A stretch of DNA of 64,000 bases from NCBI RefSeq assembly GCF_001187725.1, contig NZ_LGIQ01000009.1:1673493-1737492 (forward strand). Reading direction: 5' to 3'. The DNA comes from Brevibacillus reuszeri. GTDB lineage: Bacteria > Bacillota > Bacilli > Brevibacillales > Brevibacillaceae. Under the pieces are notes generated by a model. That model saw only the letters and a program-made list of their open reading frames with translations. It was not told where the DNA came from and did no database searches. The position numbers and the translations under genes are program-made. Positions 8,248-16,655 of this stretch are shown here, in pieces; within the stretch, counting starts at the first letter, position 1; every line of letters begins with the position of its first letter.

Positions 8248-8904
8248 ATGACAGGAAAGTTTATGAAGTCCATATTGATCGTATTGTGTCTGGCCTTGCT
8301 TGGCTCGCCACTTTCTGTGCAAGCAAAAGAAGGGAGCGGGGATCCGCCCCAGCAGCAACAAGGCATAAAGCCAAAGGAAATCAAGCTCCAAGGTGATATG
8401 CGAAGAGCTTGGCTCGATCATGTGATTTGGACAAGAGCTTATATTGTAAGTGCTTTGGCAGGGCTGAAGGATCAGGACAAGGTGCTCGCCAGGTTAATGA
8501 AAAATCAAGAGGATATTGGAAACATTTTCAAGCCGTATTATGGTGAGGAAGCGAGTAATAAGCTGACTGCCCTATTAAAGGAACAGATTAGCATTGCAGG
8601 GAAAATTGTAGAAGCTACGAAAAAGAACAGGCAAGCCGATCTCAAGAAATACAATGCCGAGTGGCACAAAAATGCTGATGATATCGCTAAATTTTTGAGC
8701 AGTGCAAATCCGAATTGGACAGAACAGGAATTGAAAGATCTGCTGCATACGCATCTGGAATTGCTTACAGAAATGATTCAGGCACGGGCGAAAAAGGATT
8801 GGGATGGGGATATCGCAGCTTTTGATAAAGGCGAGGACCATATCATTACGCTGGCAGATGTTTTGACTGAGGGGATTATCAAGCAATTTCCAAACCAGTT
8901 TTAA
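8248..8904 (+). CDS. Secreted helical protein of unknown function
   Basis: The 218-residue protein has a Sec signal peptide (hydrophobic core ILIVLCLALLGSPLSV, likely cleavage after VQA). The mature part is charged and almost wholly helical, with two related halves: one around WLDHVIWTRAYIVSALAGL and one around HTHLELLTEMIQARAKKDW. This suggests an antiparallel four-helix bundle. Conserved-looking His, Asp and Glu residues (DHVIW, HLELL, EDHII) could bind metal, but no family motif is recognised. AAGGAGAAGG precedes the ATG. It is monocistronic, with its own strong terminator. Confidence 0.75.
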   Translation: MTGKFMKSILIVLCLALLGSPLSVQAKEGSGDPPQQQQGIKPKEIKLQGDMRRAWLDHVIWTRAYIVSALAGLKDQDKVLARLMKNQEDIGNIFKPYYGEEASNKLTALLKEQISIAGKIVEATKKNRQADLKKYNAEWHKNADDIAKFLSSANPNWTEQELKDLLHTHLELLTEMIQARAKKDWDGDIAAFDKGEDHIITLADVLTEGIIKQFPNQF

Positions 8905-8935
8905 TCGCTTGCAGTAGCGAGCGCCCATAAGCGGG

Positions 8936-8967
8936 AAAAGGCATGGATATCGAGTCCATGCCTTTTT
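8936..8967 (+). terminator. Rho-independent terminator
   Basis: AAAAGGCATGGA / TCCATGCCTTTT is a 12-bp stem with a 7-nt loop and a T run. It follows the secreted helical protein and faces sspH. Confidence 0.88.
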
Positions 8968-8981
8968 CATTCCTATGGCAA

Positions 8982-9164
8982 TCAATGATGCTCCTTCAAG
9001 CTGTTTACAGGCACATCTTGTTCGTTTTCGGGTTCACCGATTGGATAGATTCTCGCCATATCCGTAGCTTCGTCCACATGCTGAATATAGATGGGCAAGC
9101 CGTTGCACGTTACATTTGCCATGACAGGGGAAGTGGCAATCTCTTTCGCGCGTTCATTTGTCAT
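8982..9164 (-). CDS. sspH: Small acid-soluble spore protein H
   Basis: The protein has 60 residues, the usual SspH length. It carries the family signature RAKEIATSPVMANVTCNGLP followed by IYIQHVDE and ARIYPIGEPENEQDVP. SspH proteins are made in the forespore and are packed in the spore core. The ATG has AGGAGGT 8 bases upstream. A sigma-G-type promoter (GAATA-N18-CATATTA) lies just ahead. This marks the organism as an endospore former. Confidence 0.93.
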   Translation of the reverse strand: MTNERAKEIATSPVMANVTCNGLPIYIQHVDEATDMARIYPIGEPENEQDVPVNSLKEHH

Positions 9165-9197
9165 TTGAGAGACCTCCTGTGTAATGGATAACGGCTA

Positions 9198-9227
9198 TAA
9201 TATGTACCCTGTGCCAACCGCCTATTC
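9198..9227 (-). promoter_or_regulatory. Sigma-G forespore promoter of sspH
   Basis: Read on the minus strand, GAATA (9223-9227) is followed by exactly 18 bases and CATATTA (9198-9204). This fits the sigma-G consensus GHATR / CATWHTA, as expected for an ssp gene. Confidence 0.75.
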
Positions 9228-9243
9228 GATTGATAAAGAACGA

Positions 9244-9284
9244 AAAAGCAGGCCAGCACCTGAAAGGTAAGGTACTGGCGCTTT
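9244..9284 (-). terminator. Terminator of the gcv-ABC-rocB operon
   Basis: GCCAGCACCT / AGGTACTGGC (one mismatch), extended by AAAAGC/GCTTTT, lies directly after the rocB stop. Confidence 0.8.
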
Positions 9285-9288
9285 TGCT

Positions 9289-10938
9289 CTATTTCAACAG
9301 TCGCTTGATGATTTCGTCGGTCACAGAGGGAACGACCTCTGTAGAATAAGCAATCTCCATTCGTTCAAAGCGGTTATGCGCATCGTATCCGTAGGGTCCG
9401 ATGTTGATGCAGGGTACGTTGATATCACGGATATCCCGATAGTCTACATAATGCTTGCTACCCCAGCTCGGATTGTTTTCTTCGATGGCCAGAATGCCCT
9501 CCTCATCATCAGACAAGGCTACACAGCTCATGTCACAGACATATGGGAAGAAATTGCGGGTTACGATCGGATGCGGGTAGTGTGGCTGGACTGCTTCCAC
9601 TGCCTCCTCCAGTGCAGTAATCAGGTTTTGCTCCCGCTCATCCTTGCCAACGAGCTCTATGCGAGGCGAATAAAGCGAGGAATAGAACAGTATAATGGCC
9701 GGGTTTCTGTCTTTCGTCCACTTGACTTCTTCTTCAACGACGCGCGCTGAGAACATCCGTACATCCAGACTCTTGTCTTGCAAAAGCTGCTCTTTGAACT
9801 GCCTCATGTGTGAGAGGAAGGCATCGCCGTGCTCTGCAACCAGCTCTTTTTTCATGTCCTCGTAAATCAAAACGCGTGTCTTCCAAGGGAGCGGAGTCCA
9901 GGCTTGACCGCTCTTTTCGCAAAAGCGGCGATGACGGTCACGCAGCAGCGTCAGGGCGTTTTCAAAAGCGATCTCGGCTTGTTCCTTTAACATGCCGAGA
10001 ACCTGCTTCGGCGACCAGGTATGAATGAAAAAATTGTAGTAAACGTAGGCAGACAGTGCCGTTTGGATTGTGTAGGTCGGTTTGAAATCGGTCTGCTTCA
10101 AGGAAACGGGCGGAACAGGGGTCTCCCCATACGCTTCGTCACACAGATCAGGATTGTAGCTGATTTGTCGTGTCAGCTCAGCAGCAATAAAGTTGGGATC
10201 GAGACCCTCAAAGGCAGAGCCTGCATGTGTTTCGTAGCCGGTGATATAAAAGGATGGCAGCAGCTTGCCTACGGTACCTTTGTAAATATAGCGATTCGGG
10301 TCCCCATCGTAACGCGGAGCGACGAAGTCAGAGTTAATGAGCGCAATGTACTCGAAGCCGTGCTCCTCCCGCCATTTTTTCAGATCCTTCAGGGAAGAAA
10401 GTACGCCGTGCGAGCTGTCCTCCTCGTCGCACTCGGCCAGAAGTAGCAAGTTTCCCGCCAGCTCTTCCGGATGCTCGGAATAGTATTGCAACAAAAAGAC
10501 GTGGCTGGCTACGCCGCTTTTCATATCGAGCACACCGCGACCGAAATGCCAGTCACCAGACTCTAGCTGCTGTTTGACCAGCTCAGGCAGCGGTTCTTCT
10601 TTCAGCGCTTCCATGAGAGAAGCAGGGTAGCACGCTTTGTCCTTTAAGTGGTTGTAATCGTCGATGCCCACTGTATCAGTGTGGCCCATTAAAATGACGG
10701 TTTTACTGCTAGGCTGCTTGGTGCCTTTGACAAACGCAAGCACGTTGTAGCGTTCTATCTCGTCATTTACGGTTCGCGAAATGATCAATTGGTCGGGATT
10801 TTGCTGAAAGTAAGGGAATGATTTCAGATGCTCGTAAAGATGAGTAGCGACAACGATTTCACCCTTCGTGTTGACCACGCTTTCTATTTCAACCAGGTCA
10901 TCGGTTAGTTTTATGATTGCGTCACGGCTTTGTAGCAT
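9289..10938 (-). CDS. rocB: M20-family peptidase, RocB-like arginine-utilisation protein
   Basis: About 549 residues, the length of Bacillus RocB and longer than usual M20 enzymes. Dinuclear-zinc motifs are visible: GHTDTVG, GRGVLDMKSG and AECDEEDSSHG. The C-terminal half carries the large RocB insert with NPAIILFYSSLYSPR and GPYGYDAHNRFERM. The predicted role is hydrolysis of an amide bond in an amino-acid derivative; the B. subtilis RocB reaction itself is not firmly established. I start at ATG 10938, with GAGGTG 6 bases upstream. It is the last gene of the sigma-54 operon that begins with the SDR, next to an amino-acid importer. Confidence 0.85.
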   Translation of the reverse strand: MLQSRDAIIKLTDDLVEIESVVNTKGEIVVATHLYEHLKSFPYFQQNPDQLIISRTVNDEIERYNVLAFVKGTKQPSSKTVILMGHTDTVGIDDYNHLKDKACYPASLMEALKEEPLPELVKQQLESGDWHFGRGVLDMKSGVASHVFLLQYYSEHPEELAGNLLLLAECDEEDSSHGVLSSLKDLKKWREEHGFEYIALINSDFVAPRYDGDPNRYIYKGTVGKLLPSFYITGYETHAGSAFEGLDPNFIAAELTRQISYNPDLCDEAYGETPVPPVSLKQTDFKPTYTIQTALSAYVYYNFFIHTWSPKQVLGMLKEQAEIAFENALTLLRDRHRRFCEKSGQAWTPLPWKTRVLIYEDMKKELVAEHGDAFLSHMRQFKEQLLQDKSLDVRMFSARVVEEEVKWTKDRNPAIILFYSSLYSPRIELVGKDEREQNLITALEEAVEAVQPHYPHPIVTRNFFPYVCDMSCVALSDDEEGILAIEENNPSWGSKHYVDYRDIRDINVPCINIGPYGYDAHNRFERMEIAYSTEVVPSVTDEIIKRLLK

Positions 10939-10957
10939 AGTATCCACCTCGTTTGGT

Positions 10958-11680
10958 TTATAGGATTTGTTGGAGGAATCGTCTTGTCCGATCGTGCTGC
11001 GGGTTGGAAAAGAGAACGCTTGGATGGGCAGCTTCTACCATTTCTCCGTCAGCGAGCATGATGACGCGGTCCGCTACTTCGCGAGCAAAGCCCATCTCAT
11101 GCGTAACGACGACCATCGTCATACCTTCACGCGCCAAATCCTTCATCGTCGCCAGCACCTCTCCCACAAGCTCAGGATCGAGAGCAGAGGTAGGCTCGTC
11201 AAACAGCATGACGTCTGGTTCGAGTGCGAGAGCTCGTGCAATCGCCACCCGTTGCTTCTGTCCACCAGAGAGCTGCTCCGGGTAGACATGCGCTTTGTCC
11301 GTGAGCCCTACACGGGCCAACAGCTGCATGGCTTTTTCTGTTGCTTCGGCCTTCGTTTTTCTTTTTACATGGACCGGGGCTTCGATTACATTTTCCAGAA
11401 CAGTCATATGGGGAAATAGATTAAAATGCTGAAATACCATCCCTACGTGTTCGCGCACCTTGTTCAGATCCGTGTGTTTCACATCAATCACTTGATTGTT
11501 GATCTCGATTTCACCTGAGTCCTTCATTTCGAGGAAGTTCAGGCAGCGCAGCAGCGTGCTTTTTCCTGAGCCGCTTGCCCCGATCAGTACCACTACTTCT
11601 GATTTTTTAATCTCCAGCGAGATGTTTTTTAACACCTGCAGACTACCGAATGACTTTGCAAGATTACGTACCTTGATCAT
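10958..11680 (-). CDS. Polar amino-acid ABC transporter ATP-binding protein
   Basis: The 240-residue ATPase is of the GlnQ/HisP class. It has Walker A GASGSGKST, Q-loop in GMVFQHFNLFPHMTVLENV, signature LSGGQKQRVAIARALALEP, Walker B VMLFDEPTSALDPE and H-loop VVTHEMGFA. It powers uptake through the permease encoded just upstream, whose stop overlaps this start in an ATGA. It is part of the SDR-gcvPA-gcvPB-ABC-rocB transcription unit. Confidence 0.92.
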   Translation of the reverse strand: MIKVRNLAKSFGSLQVLKNISLEIKKSEVVVLIGASGSGKSTLLRCLNFLEMKDSGEIEINNQVIDVKHTDLNKVREHVGMVFQHFNLFPHMTVLENVIEAPVHVKRKTKAEATEKAMQLLARVGLTDKAHVYPEQLSGGQKQRVAIARALALEPDVMLFDEPTSALDPELVGEVLATMKDLAREGMTMVVVTHEMGFAREVADRVIMLADGEMVEAAHPSVLFSNPQHDRTRRFLQQIL

Positions 11681-12378
11681 GCTGCCACCTCTTTATGCTT
11701 GCGAGGAGGGAGGGGAGTTTTGCTTGTATCGAGCCGCTTTTCCAATCGATTCAAAATAAACGAGAAAATAGCGACGAGCGCCAGATAGTAAAGCCCGACG
11801 ACAAAATACGTTTCAAAGGGCATGAAGTTGTCTGCTTGGGCGGACAGTGCCCGGTTAAACAGCTCGGTCACGGCGATGTAGGCAACGAGTGAAGAATCCT
11901 TCAAGCCGATGATAAATTGGTTGCCCAAAGGCGGGATTGCACACTTGAACGCCTGCGGCAGGACAATTCGCCGCATCGCCAAGCCATAAGGCATTCCGAG
12001 GGAACGCGCCGCTTCCATCTGACCGCGATCAATCGACTGGATTGCTCCCCGAAAGATTTCCGCAATATAAGCTCCAGAGTGGATGCCTAGCGCGAGAGCT
12101 CCCGCAGTAAAGTCAGAGAGTACGATGACACTGGAAATGCCGTAATAGAGGAACATGAGCTGCACGATCAGTGGCATGCCTCGTACGACGAAAATATATG
12201 CATCTGCCAGTTTTTGTAAAATAAATACGCCGGATACTTTGAAAAAGGCAAAGACAAGTCCAATGACGGATGCCATGACGAGAGAAACAGCCGTCAGAGA
12301 AACGGTGACCCAGGCCGCCTCAAGAAATGCTTTTCCGTGATGCATGATAATGTCCGTGATATTCGTGAAAAAATCCAT
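11677..12378 (-). CDS. Polar amino-acid ABC transporter permease
   Basis: The 233-residue membrane protein has about five helices and the HisM/GlnP features VVRGMPLIVQLMFLYYGIS and the EAA loop EAARSLGMPYGLAMRRIVLP. The start is ATG 12378; a closer GTG/ATG pair in the GGGGGTATG tract is too near the ribosome site. It overlaps the ATPase gene by 4 bases. A single permease gene suggests a homodimeric channel. Confidence 0.88.
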   Translation of the reverse strand: MDFFTNITDIIMHHGKAFLEAAWVTVSLTAVSLVMASVIGLVFAFFKVSGVFILQKLADAYIFVVRGMPLIVQLMFLYYGISSVIVLSDFTAGALALGIHSGAYIAEIFRGAIQSIDRGQMEAARSLGMPYGLAMRRIVLPQAFKCAIPPLGNQFIIGLKDSSLVAYIAVTELFNRALSAQADNFMPFETYFVVGLYYLALVAIFSFILNRLEKRLDTSKTPLPPRKHKEVAA

Positions 12379-12449
12379 CGTTGACATACCCCCGTAGCAA
12401 GTATGGAAGGTGCGCCAGAAATCCCGGCGCACCAGCTATAACAAACGTG

Positions 12450-13331
12450 TTACTTCAACAGGTTTGCACCAAACCATTTCATGCTGATTTGCTCATACGT
12501 GCCGTCGTCGATCATGGATTTGATGGCTTCATTGATTTTTTTGGTCAAAACAGGATTGTCTTTGGTCACGGCAATAGCGATGTTCTCTTTGTTTAATACC
12601 TCGTCGATGGGCTTGATTTTCAGCCCTTGGTTTTTAATCGCGGAAGTACCAACGACGCGGTCCGTGATGACAGCAGCGACACGTCCTGGAACCAGATCCT
12701 GCAAGGCGTAAATATCTGTTGGGTAGCCTTTTACTTTTTCCTTGTCGGTCAATGTTTCCGCCACTTCTTTGTGCGTGCTTGCTTGTACGACGCCGATGAT
12801 TTGACCTTTTAAGTCATCTCTGGATTTGATCGTGTCGTTTGATTCAGCGATGAAAATTTGGCCGCCGGAGATGTAGTAGGGCTCGGTGAAGTCTACCTGC
12901 TTGGCTCGTTCTTCGGTATGGGTCATACTGCCGATGATGGCATCGTACTTGTTTCCTTTCAGCCCTTGGAGGATGGTCTCCCATGGATTTGTTACCGGGT
13001 TTGCTGCAAGGCCGATGCGTTTGGCTATCTCATTGCCGATTTCTACATCGAATCCGGTCAGTACATTATTTTCGTCCTTGTAGTTGAGCGGTTTTAGCAA
13101 GCCGCTCATCGCAAACGTCAGCTTTCCTTCATGTACGAGCTTCATTTTCTCTTCAGCAGCAGGCTGCGCAGGCGTGGAACCGGCATTTGTGGAAGCGCTT
13201 GCATCAGCTGGCGTTGTTTGTAGTGTATTGCTATTTGTTGACGGAGCTGCATTCGACCCGCAGCCAGCTAGAAGTGAGAGCACGAGCGAGCCTACCAGCA
13301 GTGCAACAGGAAACAATCTTTGTTTTTTCAT
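12450..13331 (-). CDS. Amino-acid ABC transporter substrate-binding lipoprotein
   Basis: The 293-residue protein has a lipoprotein signal (LSLLAGCGS) and a family-3 periplasmic-binding domain: KPLNYKDENNVLTGFDVEIG, WETILQGLKGNKYDAIIGSM and a ligand-contact region TEPYYISGGQ. An Ala/Thr/Pro-rich linker separates the lipid anchor from the domain. It is the first of three transporter genes in the operon. The ligand is not readable; glycine-cleavage and RocB neighbours suggest a small or basic amino acid (inference). Confidence 0.87.
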   Translation of the reverse strand: MKKQRLFPVALLVGSLVLSLLAGCGSNAAPSTNSNTLQTTPADASASTNAGSTPAQPAAEEKMKLVHEGKLTFAMSGLLKPLNYKDENNVLTGFDVEIGNEIAKRIGLAANPVTNPWETILQGLKGNKYDAIIGSMTHTEERAKQVDFTEPYYISGGQIFIAESNDTIKSRDDLKGQIIGVVQASTHKEVAETLTDKEKVKGYPTDIYALQDLVPGRVAAVITDRVVGTSAIKNQGLKIKPIDEVLNKENIAIAVTKDNPVLTKKINEAIKSMIDDGTYEQISMKWFGANLLK

Positions 13332-13447
13332 ACGAGAATCCCCCAGACAGATATGGAATAATAAACGCCTTGCTTGGTTTGCCTGTGCTGCGTATGAAAG
13401 AGGAGAGGGCTTTTGCGTGCCCTCTTCTCGAATCACTTGTGCCAGTG

Positions 13448-15010
13448 CTACTCATTCATCGCAGTTTTTTTCAGGTAGGCTCTCCAGGTGATAGCCCACT
13501 GCTCGGGATCATCGAGTACCGACTCTTCGACGCGGTGGCCTGTGCTGTTGTGTGGGGCTGTTTTTACGATTTCGGGCGTTTGGTATGCTTCCTCCGAAAT
13601 GTGCGTGAGAGCCGCAATGTATTCGTCCAGCTCCGCTTTGGAGTACGACTCGGTCGGCTCCAGCGTGAACGGCTCGGGAATAACATAAGGGTGATGACTG
13701 GTCCAGTAGTGGTGCGCAAAATCGCTCATGCGGCGCTGAACATCGTATGTGTTGACCCCGGTTTCGTCTTTTAGCTGCTGCCAGCTGTAGCGCACCTGCT
13801 CGAGACGGCGGCCTTGTATATACGGGGCGCTTGCTCCGCGAATTTGCAAGATTTTATGATACAAATAATTGTTGTTGAGGCACGCGATCTGGGCAACTTC
13901 TGTAAGGCCCTCTGCGCCCAGCGCACGAATCCACGCGTATGCACGCAGGACTGCTGGTGGAACCCCGTAAAAGCTCCGCACCTTGCCGATGGAGTTTTTC
14001 AGCTCGCGGCGGTAGAAGTACTTGTCTCCATCAAAGTCGACCAATGGACTAGGGAGGTACTCTTCCAATGCTTTTGTAACCCCGATGGCACCAGTCGCTG
14101 GACCTCCGCAGGCATGCGGAATGGAGAAGGTTTTGTGGAGGTTAAAGAAGCACATGTCAAAGCCCGCTTCCAGTGCACGTGTAATACCTAAAAGTCCGTT
14201 GGCATTCGCCTGATCGTAGCAGCAAAGTCCGCCCGCAGCGTGCACCACATCCGTAAACTCCTTGATCCGGGAATTGTAGATGCCGGTATCCTCGGGATTC
14301 GCAACGGCAAAGGCGGCTGTTCGCTCCGATACGAGTCCTTTTAATGCTTCCAGGTCAGGGTAGCCGTTTTCGTCCACAGGTACATAAATGATCTTGAACC
14401 CTTTGACCGCGGCTGTCGCTGCTTGGGACGGATGGGAAAAGTGGGTAGTGATGAATTCGTTGCGCTGCGCTCCTTCGCCACGTGCTTCATGATATTTGCG
14501 GACGATGGAGGCTTGGGTGAACAAAGCTTGTGTGCCACTGCCCGGTTGAAACGAAAATTTGTCCATGCCTGATATTTCGCGCAGGAATAGATCGAGCTTG
14601 TAAGTCATTTCCAGCATGCCTTGTACAGTGGATTCATCCTGCAGCGGATGTAGCTCTGCCATTTTCGGCGAGCGGGCAAAGCGCTCGTTGATTTTCGGGG
14701 AGTATTTCATCGTGCAGGTGCCTTGCCCCATCTCCACGTTGAAATCTGCGCCCAGCACCTCCTGCGAGAGGCGAGAGTAGTGGCGAATGACACGAAACTG
14801 ACTGATTTGAGGGAGATTCGGGCGCTTTTTGCGACGCAGCCCATCTGGTAATTGCGATACACCATCGCCTACGATAGCAGTGATTTCACGTTCTACGGGC
14901 GGTACTTCTACACCGCGTTCGCCGGGCTGGCTTAGCTCAAAAATGACGGGCTCATCCCATTTTGCTTGATGGAAGCGTCTTACTTTATGGTCTCTTGGTA
15001 TCCGTTTCAT
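13448..15010 (-). CDS. gcvPB: Glycine dehydrogenase (decarboxylating) subunit 2
   Basis: About 520 residues. The PLP lysine lies in FNLHKTFSIPHACGGPATGA, and GcvPB landmarks FQPGSGTQALFTQA and YDQANANGLLG are present. With GcvPA it forms the two-subunit P-protein that decarboxylates glycine and loads the aminomethyl group on lipoyl H-protein. I start at ATG 15010 (AGGAG about 12 bases upstream) because the 33 open codons before it run through a 12-bp inverted repeat and look non-coding. The gap to gcvPA is 145 bp. No gcvT or gcvH lies in this operon or window, so these partners must be supplied from elsewhere. Confidence 0.88.
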   Translation of the reverse strand: MKRIPRDHKVRRFHQAKWDEPVIFELSQPGERGVEVPPVEREITAIVGDGVSQLPDGLRRKKRPNLPQISQFRVIRHYSRLSQEVLGADFNVEMGQGTCTMKYSPKINERFARSPKMAELHPLQDESTVQGMLEMTYKLDLFLREISGMDKFSFQPGSGTQALFTQASIVRKYHEARGEGAQRNEFITTHFSHPSQAATAAVKGFKIIYVPVDENGYPDLEALKGLVSERTAAFAVANPEDTGIYNSRIKEFTDVVHAAGGLCCYDQANANGLLGITRALEAGFDMCFFNLHKTFSIPHACGGPATGAIGVTKALEEYLPSPLVDFDGDKYFYRRELKNSIGKVRSFYGVPPAVLRAYAWIRALGAEGLTEVAQIACLNNNYLYHKILQIRGASAPYIQGRRLEQVRYSWQQLKDETGVNTYDVQRRMSDFAHHYWTSHHPYVIPEPFTLEPTESYSKAELDEYIAALTHISEEAYQTPEIVKTAPHNSTGHRVEESVLDDPEQWAITWRAYLKKTAMNE

Positions 15011-15066
15011 CTCGTCGATCGTCTCCTTCGCTGATTTGTGGTGTTTACACTTTTTGAACGTATAAG

Positions 15067-15093
15067 AATTTATAAGCGAGACGCTTATAAATT
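15067..15093. repeat. 12-bp inverted repeat between gcvPA and gcvPB
   Basis: AATTTATAAGCG-aga-CGCTTATAAATT is a perfect hairpin with a 3-nt loop in the intercistronic gap. No T run follows on the minus strand, so it is not a simple terminator. It could be an RNA stabiliser, a processing site or a protein-binding site. Confidence 0.65.
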
Positions 15094-15155
15094 TTGGAGC
15101 GCATGACAAGGTGCCTCAGCGTCCGCATCCGGCATAACTTCGGTAAAACTTTCCG

Positions 15156-16592
15156 CTAAACGCGGTCGCTCCTCATTGAAGAAGCATCGATAGAGGTTTT
15201 CCTAACTTGCATGACACTCTGGATGGCTTCTGTTAGCTTGTCGATGTCCTCTTGGGTGTGCACTTCGGTTACGCAATACAGTGCGCATTGTCCCAGCTCA
15301 GGGAAGTGTCCGGTCAAATCGACTCCTCCGAAGATGCCTTGGGCAAGCAGAGCTGCATTGATTTCTTTTACCGTTTTGCCTGTTTGCGTAAAGTCGACGA
15401 CAAACTCTTTGAAAAATGGAGCAGAGAATTTGATAGCGACTCCTGGAATAGTTGAAAGCTGTTTCGCTGCATATTGGGAGCGCTGCATAATGCCTTGCCC
15501 TACTTCTTCCATGCCATCTGGTCCCATCGTAGCGAGGTAAACGCCTGCGGTTATGCCCCACAGCGCCGTTTGCGTGCCGACGGATTCCTTGCCGTTCTCT
15601 CGTTTGGCAAAGGAGGTGCGGTCGTAAGCCACATCCCCGAAGCCATATTCCCCTTCGACGACGGTCGGTGCAATTCCGAAGAGACGGGACGGATATTCCA
15701 TGACGTAGATAGGGTCATCATGTGTAGCGATAAAGCCGGATTGTCCCCCGCCATAATGCATGTGCACGCCTAGAGGCTGCAAATCGCCGCAAACGATATC
15801 CGCTCCGTAATTAGCCGGTGCTTCCATGACGCCGAGCGAGATGGGATCTACACCAACAACACAAATGGCGCCAGCAGCATGGGCCAGATCAGCGATTCGC
15901 TGACCATTTGCTTCCACGGATCCGAGGAACGTCGGGTTTTCAAAGTAGACGGCAGCTGTGTTGGCACTGAGCTTGGCTTTCAGATCACCAAGGTCCAGAG
16001 CGCCTGTTTCGTTTTCAAAATCAACCAGCGTAACGGTTAGATCGGGAGACATATAGTTTTTGATAATCAAAAGCTTGTCAGGGTTAATGTTTTTGGGAAT
16101 GAGCAGCTCGGTGCGCTTGTTGATGCGAGCGGCCATGCGTAGTGCGGTGGATGCTGCCTGTGCCCAGTCAAATGTCGGAACATTTACCACATCCATGTCT
16201 ACGAGCTCTGCAACCAAGCTCTGGTATTCAAACAGTGCCTGGAAACGGCCCTTATCCTCGTATGGCTCCCCTGCATAGGCTGTCAAAAATTCCGCTCGTG
16301 AATTGATCTCATCACATACGACAGGAATGAAGTGTGGCCAGCAGCCAGCACCGAGGAAGCTGATATTTTCTTTGGTCGTTTGATTTTTGTTCATGAGCGA
16401 GTTTACGTGGCGATCCAGCTCATATTCGGTGAGTGCCGGCGGAATGTTCATCTTCTCTTGCAGGCGCAGCTCTTGGGGAATATCCGCAAAAATATCCTCG
16501 ATGCTGGAAAAGCCGATTTCACGCAGCATTTGTTCCTTTACTTCGGGAGCAGAATTGGGAATATAGGGGTGTGCAAAACGTTTTACACTCAT
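15156..16592 (-). CDS. gcvPA: Glycine dehydrogenase (decarboxylating) subunit 1
   Basis: The 478-residue protein shows GcvPA hallmarks: RFAHPYIPNSAPEVKEQML at the N terminus, SFLGAGCWPHFIPVVCDEI, TAYAGEPYEDKGRFQALFEY and GAFFG-like HMHYGGGQSGF. It is the non-PLP partner of GcvPB. The usual length is about 450 residues. The extra C-terminal tail (about 17 codons, ending RSDRV) is encoded by the dispersed repeat at 15157-15214, which also supplies the stop. It is second in the operon, after the SDR. Confidence 0.9.
   Translation of the reverse strand: MSVKRFAHPYIPNSAPEVKEQMLREIGFSSIEDIFADIPQELRLQEKMNIPPALTEYELDRHVNSLMNKNQTTKENISFLGAGCWPHFIPVVCDEINSRAEFLTAYAGEPYEDKGRFQALFEYQSLVAELVDMDVVNVPTFDWAQAASTALRMAARINKRTELLIPKNINPDKLLIIKNYMSPDLTVTLVDFENETGALDLGDLKAKLSANTAAVYFENPTFLGSVEANGQRIADLAHAAGAICVVGVDPISLGVMEAPANYGADIVCGDLQPLGVHMHYGGGQSGFIATHDDPIYVMEYPSRLFGIAPTVVEGEYGFGDVAYDRTSFAKRENGKESVGTQTALWGITAGVYLATMGPDGMEEVGQGIMQRSQYAAKQLSTIPGVAIKFSAPFFKEFVVDFTQTGKTVKEINAALLAQGIFGGVDLTGHFPELGQCALYCVTEVHTQEDIDKLTEAIQSVMQVRKTSIDASSMRSDRV
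15157..15214 (+). repeat. Dispersed ~59-bp repeat, copy B
   Basis: This is the partner of 2990-3048, with the same TAAACGCGGTCGCTCCTC and TCGATAGAGGTTTT blocks. Here the host gene (gcvPA) is on the opposite strand, so the repeat is read in the reverse sense and still encodes a C-terminal tail and stop. Confidence 0.75.
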
Positions 16593-16655
16593 CTTTTCGT
16601 ACCCTCCACCTGTTATTTATTCGAAAAATTCAGACATAAAAATCATTGGGAAATG

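Noticed and set aside
15011..15155. Glycine riboswitch between gcvPA and gcvPB
   Set aside because: The gap holds a simple 12-bp hairpin and no tandem aptamer-like core. It is also too short for the usual two-aptamer form.
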